Of a stretch of DNA of 64,000 nt, positions 39,140 to 49,665 are shown piece by piece. A program made the translations under genes and the position numbers. The stretch comes from Galaxea fascicularis (lineage: Eukaryota; Cnidaria; Anthozoa; Scleractinia; Euphylliidae), in NCBI GenBank assembly GCA_948470475.1, contig OX419335.1:36144297-36208296 (forward strand), written 5' to 3'. Every line of letters starts with the position of its first letter. The first letter of the stretch is position 1. The notes under the pieces are model-generated. The model was not told the DNA's origin, did not search any database, and worked only from the letters and a program-made list of their open reading frames with translations.

Positions 39140-39659
39140 GTGATCGTTGATAATTTGAGACAAACTAACTTCCGAGTTAGGATTTCGAGTTGGATTTTCG
39201 AACCGCTAGTGTGGAGAAGATTCATTGACGACGTGTTCTCACTGTGGGACAAAATTAAAAATGAAGTGAACGAATTTATATTGAGCAGGCTAATAAATTC
39301 CATCCCACGGCTCAAGTATCAGAAACAGCAATTACATTCATGGACACACATGGTAAAGGAGAGAGATTTGCCGAACGAATCAATCCTAGATGTGCGAACG
39401 CACTACAAAACCACAGAGAAATTTCAGTATACGAGTTTTTATTCGTGTCACCCACCAGGCGTCACTAAGGGAAAGCACTCAGGATTCTGAGAACAACACT
39501 AAAAACTTCGAATCACGCCTTATAAGTAGAGGCTATCCAGCCAAAGTAATAAAGAAACAACTTTTTGAAGTCAACTTCCCAGACAGGAAATCTGCCCTAG
39601 AGCAGAAAAACAAAACCGCACAAAAGAGAATTCTTAAGCTAACACGCTGGTTCGATTAG
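39140..39659 (+). mobile_element. Penelope-like reverse transcriptase fragment
   Basis: Reads PLVWRRFIDDVFSLWDK, the catalytic Y/F-x-DD region of Penelope-like RT, then SFYSCHPPGVTKG (the conserved 'SCHP' motif), and after a frame change near 39485 SRGYPAKVIKKQLFEV. No GIY-YIG endonuclease was found. It lies between the CRD block and the terminal FN2 exon of copy C. Confidence 0.75.
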
Positions 39660-40631
39660 TCAACTCGTTGGTTATAAATCGCTACACAAAACCATGTTTC
39701 GAGTGAAAGTACAGTTTTAGTTTGCTGTCGGATATTTTTTCACGTTACAGCCGGAATCGACTCTGAGGATCCACACTTGTGTAAGTGTTATATTGATTTC
39801 CTTCTGGTTAGCCCACTTGACGTTTATTAAGGTCGTTTCTTTATTCGAAACCGTTTATATTTCTAGTGAATTGCACAGAATTGCACAGAATGCACAGAAT
39901 GTACTGAACCTTTTGAATCGAATAAGCGGACAGCTGAATGTAATTGTAGCCGAGGATTAGGAGTTTGAAACGTGTAATCTCAACTTGTGGATGTCTAACC
40001 TGATTAAAAGCTGTTATTTCTGAGCTGGTGGTTAGAAACATGTCCCAACAACTCGCCGACGACAACAAAGCGTTTTGCAAAACTCTGCAGAATCTCAGTA
40101 TTTTTCATCCTAACAAGAGTGGTTCTGTAATTGGCAACCAGCTTATATATCCTAGCCATACAGCCCACAATAGGGGATGGGTCTTATTTGTTAACATCAA
40201 CTGACGTGATGCTTGTAGACGTAGGAAAGGCTGAAAAGGATTTCCGCTTGAAAGTCGCGCGTATGAATCACCCTAATTCACTGACGACTGTTGTAAATTA
40301 GCTCGCTACAGAAAAGTTGTCGCTACTGTTCGATGAGATGATCCACCTAAACCCCTCAAAAAAAGTACCCAGACGTCTTCCTCCGTGCGTGACTCACAAA
40401 CTTTGAAAGCTTTGATCACTTGAGCAATCATATATACAAAGATGCATCTAGAATAATATTTTACTCCCCAAAGACAACACCCAACAAACGGAGCCAGCAC
40501 AAAACAGCTCGTTTGTATTTCGTCGCAACGCTCAAATAAATTATTAATTACCACAATATTCGAATCGTGCGTTTGGGCTGCCTGTGCTTGTACGGGCAGC
40601 AATGGTAACAGATCCATAATGTTTGGCAACA

Positions 40632-41063
40632 TTAAAGGTACGAAAACATGAATAATGCGTCAACTCTTTCAGGCAAGAATCGTCTGCTTTTCTTCTCACC
40701 TAATTTATTCACCGCATAGTGTCCCAACAACCCATGTCTTTTGATTTGTAGTTTACAGCAGTTTGGAGGGCAGTTTTCACTGCAACTGGAAGAGCATTCG
40801 CTGGGACACGGTTGGTTAACTGCGTATGACACCATGAAACGGGTAACACCCTGTGGCATGGAAGGGCAACATCCCACAGGACAGAAGTCGACGCATTTGT
40901 TGTAGCATAACTGTGGACAGACCGCTGATTTTGGTGGACGACTTGATGTGGATAGAAGACGTGGAAGGGACATATGGCAACAGCGAACGGGGCAATCTGA
41001 GACGCAGTATTTGGTGCATATTGTCGGGCACGGTTGAGTTGTCACCTGCAGTGCCCCAAAAAG
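40632..41063 (-). pseudogene. Copy C: CRDs 2 to 4, last CRD missing
   Basis: Three CRDs: CPTICTKYCVSDCPVRCC, CPQLCYNKCVDFCPVGCC, CPSECSSSCSENCPPNCC. The spacer that leads to CRD 5 in gene B is partly kept (FLPE), then the frame ends in TAA at 40632-40634. An acceptor CAACAG is at 41064-41065, and an alternative inner acceptor CTGCAG is at 41046-41047. Confidence 0.7.
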
Positions 41064-41158
41064 CTGTTGAAGAAATAAGGTAATAAAAAAAGTCAATGCG
41101 ACAAAATCCTCTTCTTAACATGCACGCCATTTGGGAGTGATGAGGCATCCTAATGGGC

Positions 41159-41302
41159 AATATTCGTATTCTCGGTATTGAACTGGATCTAGCATGAAGT
41201 GGAGGCTCTTGCGGGGAAATACATTTACATATGAAAATGTATTTCCCCGCAAGAGCCTCCATTTCATGCTAGATCCAGTTCAATACCGAGAATACGAATA
41301 TT
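41159..41302. repeat. Near-perfect 144-bp palindrome
   Basis: Arms of about 68 bp (AATATTCGTATTCTCGGTAT through GGGGAAATACATTT) with one mismatch, around a 7-base centre. It folds into one long hairpin. It lies in an intron of copy C. Confidence 0.95.
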
Positions 41303-41665
41303 ATCTATTGCTAGCAGACAGTTTAATCGAGGGGAATGGGTAATAAGAAATGGAACGGCTCAAGATGATAGACTTATTGAACAAACAGATCCCTCGATCG
41401 GTATTTTCGTTACCAGACATGTCGTCCTTGCAAAGCAGTAAGGCTGGAAAAGCCTAATTAAAATATTAGAAAAAACGTAGTAACGCTGGCGGTGCCCCGC
41501 TATTCCAAACAGTTTACCAGGCCAAATTGAAATCTAGTTAGACCGTGCTTTTGACAAACCGCGTCTAAAGTTGGCGGTTAAACTCATGACCATTGGATAG
41601 TCATTACCTGCATAGGCCGAGGCGCTGTTTCTGGTTGCGACTGAGCACGTATTCTGTCAATTTAC

Positions 41666-41774
41666 CCCTTTACGCAACAGTAGTCTGGGCAAGTGTCAAT
41701 GCATTTATTATCACACTCCTTGGAGCAGGGTGCAAAGGCGATCTTTAGTTGAGGAATCGAACCAGGAGCATCAC
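41666..41774 (-). pseudogene. Copy C: CRD 1
   Basis: Reads GDAPGSIPQLKIAFAP then CSKECDNKCIDTCPDYCC, followed by VKG and a TAA in frame. A GTAAAT donor overlaps the stop but would leave in phase 2, unlike the phase 0 of genes A and B. Confidence 0.65.
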
Positions 41775-42117
41775 CTGCAAGTAAAGGTTCTCACCCTTTA
41801 TATTTTTGTTCAGGTACATACGTGCGTAAAGCAAAATGCTCGAAAGAGTGCACCACAACGAGACGTAACTACAAAGAACGTAGCCTCGGTTACTGTCGCA
41901 GAACACAACAATAAGTGTTATCGCCACAGACTGGATGGCAAGCCGGTGATTTGAAAGGCACTGCTGTGGATTTTTTTTTTTTTTTTTGCTTATTCCGAAC
42001 GGGTTCTCAGTAACGTGCTTGCGCGTATCAGTGGGAAGTGTGTATGGTATGCCATTAAAAAGCAACAATAGCAAAACAAAAGCTTTCTATTTGCAATCGC
42101 TGCATAGGCCCTTTTAC

Positions 42118-42446
42118 CTCCACAGTAACCCCACTGTTTGTCGATGTCATAACTGTATGTTGTGGCGCACCAGGGCTTGGTTTCACCGTGAGTAGTACAT
42201 GTTGTGTATGTTTTTCCACTATATATGAATGGCAAATGACAGTAGTTTCCACTGGAATTACCACCGTGACACAAAAAGCAGCTAGCACAGAACCCCCACT
42301 GCTTTCGGCATCATAATATTTCGTGGTCGCACACCAGCGGTGGCCGCTCTCCGCTCTTGTACAGCGGTGTTGAAGGATGTCATGATAAACAAATGGAAAC
42401 ACACAGCAAGCACCATGTGATGTACCTCCATGAGTGTGCATGCAAT
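42118..42446 (-). pseudogene. Copy C: FN2 pair with 1-bp deletion
   Basis: The first FN2 module reads well to YYDAE, where one base is missing compared with genes A and B (GATGCCGAAAGCAGTGG against GATGCTGACAAGCAGTGG). The second module (GGNSSGNYCHLPFIYSGKTY to KQWGYCGG) is open in the next frame. Splice sites are kept (ATTTAG acceptor, GAG|GTAAAA donor). Confidence 0.75.
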
Positions 42447-42487
42447 CTAAATGGATTAGACAACGATAGATCAGTTCCAGATTCCAT

Positions 42488-43262
42488 CCTATGCCTGACA
42501 TTGGTCACATTACTGTTGGTTCTGAGTATATTGCACCTTGTGACTCTGTTCGTAATTTAGGGGTTCAGTTTGATAGCATATTTAGTTTTGAGGAACACAT
42601 TAAGAACATTTGTAAATCATCATTCTATCATTTGAGAAATGTTGCTAAAATCCGCAAGTACTTAAGCCAAGATACATGTGAAATCTTAGTCCATGCATTC
42701 ATTAGTTCTAAACTTGATCACTGGAATTCCTTATTACATGGTCTTCCTAAGTATCTGTTAGCTAGACTACAGGCAGTTCAGAATGCCGCAGCTCGTGTTG
42801 TTACACTGACACCGAAGCATGATCATATAATCCTATTTTAATTAATCTTCATTGGTTACCAGTTGAGTTTAGAATAACTTTTAAAGTCCTTTTATTGGTA
42901 TACAAGGCCCTTCATGGCCTTGCACCTTCTTATATTTCTGACCTTTTGAATTAATTTAAAACGACTCTAGGTCATTGCGTTCTTCATGTAAAGAATATTT
43001 AGCGGTTCCAAGAAACAGATTGAAAACATATGGAGACAGAGCTTTCTCTATTGCAGGACCTAAATTGTGGAATGATTTACCTCTAGAGATTAGGAAATGC
43101 GCTTCAGTGGCAACATTTAAGCAATCCCTTAAAACTTTTTTATTTAAGTTAGCATATAGGTTATAAGATTCCTTTTGTTTTAAGATGTTTTTGATTTATA
43201 TAGTCGATAAATTAGGTAGCGCTTTGGACAATTATTGGATTTTAGCGCTATATAAATAAAAT
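42488..43262 (+). mobile_element. L2-type LINE 3' fragment
   Basis: Frames 42491-42841 and 42975-43166 read DSVRNLGVQFDSIFSFEEHI, CEILVHAFISSKLD, LPKYLLARLQAVQNAAARVV and YGDRAFSIAGPKLWND. There is a stop or frame change near 42840 and 42960. It ends with the LINE tail GATTTTAGCGCTATATAAAT and ATT repeats. Same family as 3440-3939. Confidence 0.8.
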
Positions 43263-45330
43263 TATTATTATTTATTATTATTAACATAAATAATTGCTTC
43301 TTCTCTTAATTGTTAAGGGATAAGCATCTTTGCTATTTATACACCATTACTTAGAAACACTGAAATTTAGCAGAATAGATCTTCTTGAATTAATTAATCA
43401 TGATAATACATACACTCTTATTTTCATATTAGAACCTTTTTTATAAGAACGTTGAAGCTGAGATTAACCAAAATTTTAAAGTAAGAACTTATCAAGCCTG
43501 AGAGTCGGTTAAGAACGTGTTTATTTTGCTCATTTGTTTTTTAAATGAGTACTAGAGCCAAATTTACCAAGAGATGGTTGGCACGACATCTTGTTCGCGA
43601 CATCAGAGCAAGCCGCACAAGCATTTGACAAGCAACTTGATCATGTAACACATCAAAGCAGACAAGGCACTTTGATCGAATCCCTGGTCAGGGGGCCGTT
43701 TCTCAAAGCTCCCAGTAACTCCCAGTAATTACCAGTAATTACCGGGCTTGTTAAGCAGTTTTGTTTTCCATTCCAGATGGGAGTTTCAAAATGTTTGAAA
43801 ATTATACCGTAAAGTTATCAGCTAAAGAAACGAAATGGACTTCATTAGAGGTCAGAACACTCCGTACTTTTATTGGGATTTTGAGTTCAAAATATGGTTT
43901 GGGGAAGGCTAATTAATGCATGTATGTATGTATGTGTGTATGTGTGTGTGTGTATGTGTGTATGTATGTATGCACTGTATATTTTATGCTGTCATGGATT
44001 CGGTTGATACAACCTGTAAAGTGGAAGTGCAACAACGAATAAATGCTACCGAGAAAAATGATACGAAAAATCGGCAGGAAGATGTCCAAACTGAAAATTA
44101 AGGTTTAAATTACTTGATACTTACCTTATACATTAGGCGTCCCTTTTACAGATAGAATAGGCGTTTAGAGATTCGTGTGCTGGTTACCTGTATGTTTACT
44201 CTTCAAAGCTAAACATGATTCAAAGAAAGTACACAAAACAATACGAGAATGGTTGTCATACTGGATGTTCATGGCAGGATCATCAACTTCGTGTTGGAAT
44301 CAAATTCAAGCCTTAGTCCCGCTCTGAAAGTAGCATGAAGCATTGTGGTGTCTAGTATTCTTTGTTATCACCTCCAAACCTGTCGACCACCCGCCAATTA
44401 CTTTGGTCAGACTAATGACTGAACACGCCCTAAAACCATACAAGCCAAATGAATTTAGTTCTCAAAGAATAGGGCAGAGATGTTTGATGAATTTGATGAT
44501 AGGAAAAAAATGAATCTTTGGTTAGCACGACAAAAGTCGCGTTCTTAAGAGCAGTTAGTAATTATCTTCGTAAAAATTTTCCTTCGACTTTGTCCTGACA
44601 GAGTACGATATAACGAACCACACTTGGACAAAGGTAAGGCGACACGTTACTCCTTGTCTGTTAAGTAGCGAGAAAACTGAATTACGTAAGGCAATATTTC
44701 GGAGGGGCAATTTTTTCAGTTGACTACTCACCTGCTCTATAATCTACTCTTTTTCAAGTGGCTGAGCAGCTATACCGATATCACCAATAAAACTTCATTA
44801 TGCTTGCCTCTTGTTTCTGTTTCACTATATTCGCAGGTGGTAGGTCAAACCCGTTGCTCTCAATTTGTTTGCGTCTAGCTTGTGAAGTGTACATTTTACC
44901 TTCCCGAGATTGGGACCCGGGTCTCACGTTTTAATTTTCACGGGTGTGAATTTCTTTTTCTGTTATCAATTTTCCTTAAGACAGAATTATTTCTGTGAAA
45001 GGGACTGTGATAATTACGTAAACAGGCAGGTCTTCATGTCTGATACCTAAACGGTCAAGAATACGTATTGAAACCTAACTGTCTATTTCACTGATGTTTT
45101 CTGTTGCATCTGATGAAAAGATGTTGTTGTATGATAACACCTTTGAAGACAAAAAAATTATCCAAAGGGTACTTTCGGGAAACAGGCGAAACAAGGTTGC
45201 CTGCTAACGTTTTTAATGTTTCACGGATCTGAGCTTGGCTACTAAACAATAACGAACTCAGTAAGTTTTCAGGTGAAGCTAATTTTAGTTCCAATTTTTT
45301 CTAAAAATACCTTACCCTATTTATAAGAGC
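43263..45330. other. Intergenic region, nothing coding recognised
   Basis: AT-rich sequence with a TATG/TGTG run (43914-43975). The phrase GGGGGCCGTTTCTCAAAG near 43690 looks like the start of a dispersed repeat. No gene is supported. Confidence 0.4.
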
Positions 45331-45334
45331 TACT

Positions 45335-45670
45335 TCAGTCTTAGATTGGTATGATGAGGATGATTGCCAACTATATGATTATATCTAATAAAAAAAGTGC
45401 TATTTACGTCTTCTTTAACAGAAAAAAAAGTCTCTCGGCGATGTGTCTCATTGCATCTGTAGAAGTCGTGGTCCTTGACTCATCTTGAATCATACTTCCT
45501 CTTTCTTAAACTGGTATGATGAGGATGACCGCCAACTATATGACATATAAAAAAATTGCTATTTACGTCTTCCTTAACAAAAAACAGTCTCGCGGCGATG
45601 TGTGTCATTGCATCTGTAGACGTCGTGGAGGTCCTTTACTCGTCTTTTATCATGGTATTTCCTCTTTCCA
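45335..45670. repeat. Tandem duplication of about 170 bp
   Basis: The unit TGGTATGATGAGGATGA..CGCCAACTATATGA, CTATTTACGTCTTC, CGGCGATGTGT, CATTGCATCTGTAGA occurs twice (about 45335-45505 and 45510-45670) with moderate divergence. The second copy contains a short open frame (45516-45719) with no known family. Confidence 0.7.
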
Positions 45671-45699
45671 ACTTGCTCGTAAATCGGCTCAGCCGGGTG

Positions 45700-46860
45700 T
45701 GACAGTTTATTTTCTTTGAAAATGAAGGCTCGTTACTTTATTCAGTACTACAAAGGAAAAGAAATATACAGGAATAAAATAACTATATCATATGCCTTTG
45801 TAAAAAGAAAACGAAAAGAAAACGTTACGGGAATTATTGACGGGTTGTCGCGTTGTTAGACTGTCCCTTTCTAGGAAAAGCCATGGGGAACTAGGTAATT
45901 AATTGCGACGGTAATGATATTAACAACACACGTAGTAGGATATACCAATTCCAGGTCAAAAAATGGTCTGCAGCCTAAACTTCGGATTTATGAAGTTAAA
46001 GTTAAAGTCAACAATCAAAATATTTGACGATCAGGGATTTACATTCCGAGCGGGTTGGTTCCGAAGAAATGCTTTGCGATGAGATTTTCGTCAAAATTCA
46101 GCTTCGTTTGCTTCAAGTTTCTCAGCATTCGTCCTGTATTTGACAAGCTCAACGTTTTCGAACGTTTTCTATCGTTTTTCCAAACGCAAAATACAGTTGA
46201 GAAGCTTGACTGAAGGCTCCTCTGAAAATCCGATTTTATCAATCCCACATAGTTTCTGGTTTGACCTAAGCAGGCTTCAGCGGCGAATTTTTTTGACCAC
46301 GAGTCAAAGGGAAGTGGCCCGTTTGAGATTCTCAGTGTGAAAGACGTCATGATTTTTCCTTGTCGTTAGCATTTGGGAATAGTTCCCCAACAGTATGAAC
46401 AATCACTCTTTGCACAGGCGATAGTCCTTGTCTGTTTCGTGAAGATCTTTAGGAAATAACATCGACTTCAAGGACACAACCGCACAACCGAGATTTCCTA
46501 TAAATTATTCCAATGACGATGACCCTGTGTCTGTCAGCCAGCAAAAGTCAAGCCTTGTTACATAAAGACAAGGGTGGTCAATGTTGGCTTCTTGAGGGTC
46601 TCTTTGGCAAGCTGGATTTTTCGATGCTGTAGCACCTCTTGAGTTCAAGCGACTCTACCATTATACTCGGAGACTCAGGGGCAGATAGTCGGGATGGGAC
46701 GAAGATCGGGACTAGCGAAAGTTTGTAAGGTGAGTTGGAGAGCCCCTGGGTACAAATCTTTAACGGACTAGTTCCAAAACCTATTCAAATCAGTCTTTCT
46801 GATTGAGCACAAATTTTGTGGCATTATATTTTTTTGTGCCCAATCGGCGATCAGCCGAAC
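45700..46860. other. Region with one unrecognised open frame
   Basis: The only longer frame is on the minus strand at 46039-46350 (starts MTSFTLRISNGPLPF). It has no recognised family and no supporting splice context. Otherwise non-coding. Confidence 0.25.
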
Positions 46861-47202
46861 GGACGAACCGTAATTCGTAATTTTTTTTCAAGGTGTTAAA
46901 AACACTAAATGACCGGCAGTCCGATATTTTTCTCTTCATCAGAACGTCGATATGATAGCTTGAAGTTTGTCATCAGCTTGAACTTTCACGCATCCCTTCC
47001 TTTGAAAACTGGTGGGAAATCTCCACGAGTTCGAGCTATTAAAGTCTGCTGCTTCTGGAGTAAGAAATACTCTTCAGCGCTATCATATCGACGTTCTGAT
47101 GAAGAGGAAAATATCGGACTGCCGGTCATTTAGTGTTTTTAACACCTTGGCCGGCAGTTGGCCTGAAAAAAATTCTTTAGTGTCACGAATTACGGTTCGT
47201 CC
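46861..47202. mobile_element. MITE with 70-bp inverted arms nested in outer inverted ends
   Basis: Inner arms 46889-46958 and 47080-47149 (CAAGGTGTTAAAAACACTAA through CGTCGATATGATAG) differ at one base. Outer ends GGACGAACCGTAATTCGT (46861-46878) and ACGAATTACGGTTCGTCC (47185-47202) are also inverted. A third partial arm is at about 47335-47395. Non-coding. Confidence 0.75.
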
Positions 47203-47407
47203 AATAAGCCCAGCATAAAGCAAGCGCTGGACTTGAGATCTAAAAGTCATTTCAGGATCGCTTAACTTTTCTTAATCGACATACGATGGTTTGGATTAGC
47301 CAGGATTCTTTGATTTGACAATTTTTAGAAATATATCGGAATGCCGGCCATTTAGTGTTTTTAACACCTTAGCCGGTTACCGGCCATATAGCCACAGCGT
47401 TCATTTT

Positions 47408-47638
47408 TGAGTCCAAACGAAACTAAAAATCTTCCTCTTTGAAGTGTATCGAGCACAATGAAGACGTTTTCCCGTGCTCCCAGTTCTTCCTCTTCGCCAG
47501 GACGAAGTCGATCCATTTTTTCCTTCGTCTCTGTGCAATAGGGTTTTCAGAGTTCAGAAAAGGAATTCTGTGCATACTAATTCCTTTTGCAAGTTCTGCT
47601 GTGTTGTTGTATCGTGCAGCAACACATCTTTCGGGCAT
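47408..47638 (-). pseudogene. THAP-type zinc finger fragment, zinc ligand lost
   Basis: Reads MPERCVAARYNNTAELAKGI, HRIPFLN, RRRKKWIDFVLAKRKNWEH and SSLCSIHFKEEDF, a THAP (C2CH) domain of near-standard length followed by a stop. The second zinc Cys of the usual C-x(2-4)-C start is replaced (RYNN). THAP domains occur in transposases and host regulators. The 5' flank is interrupted by a LINE insertion. Confidence 0.6.
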
Positions 47639-47704
47639 TTTTGACTTTTTTCACCGGTCACTCGATGAACTCTCGGTCAAATCTCTCTCAAGTTTATTAG
47701 CATC

Positions 47705-48267
47705 ATGAAAGCTTTTCAATATGAAGTCCTCAATTCGATATTATTTACTAACACAAAGTTATGTAAAATAGGTTATATCCCTGATGATAAATGCTCGTTT
47801 TGCAAATCGGAACCCGAAACCCTTAACCACGTCTTTTTCAACTGCAGACATGCGCGGCACTTTTGGAAATAATTTGAATAATAAACGTACAGTGCCCCTT
47901 GCTAAATTATTTGATCCTGATTGCAAAATCTTATATCTGGGGTTGCAGAAGAAATCAGACTTAACCGCCTTTAAGCCAAAGGTTAAAATGAGGTATGAAA
48001 TAGAAAAGTTCATATGTACTAAAACAAGCAATATGGAAAAATTTAATAAGAAGTGGGCTCTTTTCTTGGGCTCTGCACCGTAGTAATTAGATTTTTCTTT
48101 ATTGTTTTTGCTTGGTTTTGGTTTGTTGTTTTTTATATAGTGTCTTGTTTAGTTATTTGTTGTAGTTTTAGAATAGGTAGTATTTCAATGAAAAGTTAGT
48201 ATAGGGTTAATAATAATCTTGTAAATCGTGTTATAAGTTTTGTCAATTAATAAAATTATTTCAAAAA
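47705..48267 (+). mobile_element. L1/Tx1-type LINE 3' fragment with 15-bp target duplication
   Basis: The target AAGTTTATTAGCATC occurs at 47690-47704 and 48268-48282. The insert encodes in pieces the LINE C-terminal zinc-knuckle region (CSFCKSEPETLNHVFFNC) and ends in a short A-rich tail. It matches the C-terminal end of the LINE at 57.0-60.2 kb. Confidence 0.85.
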
Positions 48268-48574
48268 AAGTTTATTAGCATCTGAAGTCACGTATTCTTT
48301 AACCTTCGTCACAAGTCCTCTATGACCGTGAGGAGACTAATACGAGTGGTGTGCCAACATGGCGGTCAATTTCAGCATTTCTAAAAAAAAAATAAAAAAA
48401 TCGCGTTTTATTCAAATCAAAAAAATTTTTTCGCAGAAGTTCCTTTTTTAATGTGGACTTTGAATGACAAAATAAAAAAATTGGTGACATTGGCACTTTA
48501 AGTCATGAAAACTGAGCAAAACTCGCAAGCTCGTCCTCGCTTTTTATTCAAACATTTATCTAAATCAGTGCTGA

Positions 48575-48930
48575 ATACAAATATCTTTCTCGATAAGCCA
48601 GGGTCGCTGGCTTTTCCTGATCCAAAATGAATTTGACGTACATTTTGCAGGAGCGTTCAGCAAACGTGAACGACTCCTTTATAACCTTTTCAACCCCATC
48701 TTTCGTAATTGTTTTGAAATTCCTCAGACCAATGACTTCGCCTTCCCAATTTTTTCCGCTGTTGTGAAATTTTGGAAGATTCCCGCCGACCAAACTCTGC
48801 TAGACCATATTTTATGCCCCACAACTGGTAAATCTCTACTAATGAGAAATGTGAATCTAATAGCAAAGGGTACATTGCCACTTTTTCATAACTGGTGTTA
48901 TTTCAACCATACGTTCAAAACATGAAAATA
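48575..48930 (+). other. Exon-like open segment, family unknown
   Basis: After TTTTGCAG (48650) the plus strand reads AFSKRERLLYNLFNPIFRNC and on to TLLDHILCPTT before G|GTAAATC near 48827, so it looks like an exon, but no partner exon or family is seen. The minus-strand frame at 48560-48793 is an alternative reading. Confidence 0.2.
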
Positions 48931-49050
48931 ATCTAATTAGGTACGTAGTGCTGATCGATCACTTTAACTCTCCACCATTAAAATCAACTGTTAAATTAAA
49001 CTTAACCCCATCTGAAAAGATAATCCACAGTTGACTAAGTCTCTTGAGGA

Positions 49051-49309
49051 GGCAGGATGGCCGAGTGGTCTAGGGCGCTAGATTTCAATGCAGTGACCCG
49101 GGTTCAAATCCCGCTCTAGCTACTAGCTGGTGGTGTTCTGGGTTCGTGCCTGGATCAACTCCCCGGTCATCCTTGTAAATAGCCAACTGGTCTGCCTCCC
49201 GCCAGTTGGGATTCTTAACTCTGTTGTGTTCATTTGTATTATTTGCTTCATTGTCCCTGAAAAGCCCCTCTGAGGGAGAGGTCAATAAGTATTTATTTAT
49301 TTATTTATC
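49051..49309 (+). mobile_element. tRNA-derived SINE with (TATT)n tail
   Basis: Head GGCAGGATGGCCGAGTGGTC with a Leu/Ser-tRNA-like A box and B box GGGTTCAAATCCC. The body has 'GCCCCTCTGAGGGAGAGG' and ends in TATT repeats. A different family from the SINE at 9.26 kb. Just downstream of gene B. Confidence 0.7.
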
Positions 49310-49489
49310 GGTCGTTTTCCCGTGTTATGGCCTTTATAGAGCTTGGCAACTAATTTTAGAGCGGATCAGGAGCGGATAACAAAAAGACGCTATTAACAGA
49401 ACTAGTGAAAGAAAACAAAATTATACAGAACGACAACTTATGATGCTTCGTGCTTATGATGAAGTTTTAAAATTGTATCACCTACCAAA

Positions 49490-49665
49490 CTAAGTACAGA
49501 ATCCCCACTTCTTCTCAATCTCAAACACTTTGGTAGCGGAACACCATTTCTTTTCTGCGTCAACAGCGGTACATACCCAGTAAACAGCCCCCTTATAAAT
49601 GAAAGGAAAATTACAGCAAGCACCTTGGGCATTTCCTCCAATTGTAGAAATGCTATCTTTGCAAC
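49490..49665 (-). CDS. Gene B exon: terminal FN2 and stop
   Basis: Reads CKDSISTIGGNAQGACCNFP, FIYKGAVYWVCTAVDAEKKW, CSATKVF and KKWGFCT, with TAG at 49490-49492. Acceptor CATTCAG. Same length as in copy C. Confidence 0.85.

Larger units (their letters stand above)
38592..42446 (-). pseudogene. Copy C: partial, damaged FN2/CRD paralogue
   Basis: Contains only four exon blocks matching the 3' part of genes A and B: FN2 pair (42118-42446), CRD 1 (about 41666-41774), CRDs 2-4 (40632-41063) and terminal FN2 (38592-38767). No signal peptide, PA14, AbfB or polyproline exon is found upstream before gene B ends at 49.49 kb, and an L2 LINE sits right behind the first block. Defects: 329 instead of 330 bp in the FN2 pair, a stop directly after CRD 1, and loss of the last CRD. 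It arose by partial duplication and is probably not functional as a full protein, though the terminal FN2 exon is intact. Confidence 0.65.

Noticed and set aside
34050..39659. One complete Penelope element from the 34-kb repeat to the 39-kb RT
   Set aside because: The first exon of gene A and the terminal exon of copy C lie between them, so they are separate fragments.
9262..49120. Functional tRNA genes at the four tRNA-like heads
   Set aside because: Each is followed by a SINE body and simple-repeat tail and has a degenerate cloverleaf; the family relation of two copies supports SINEs.
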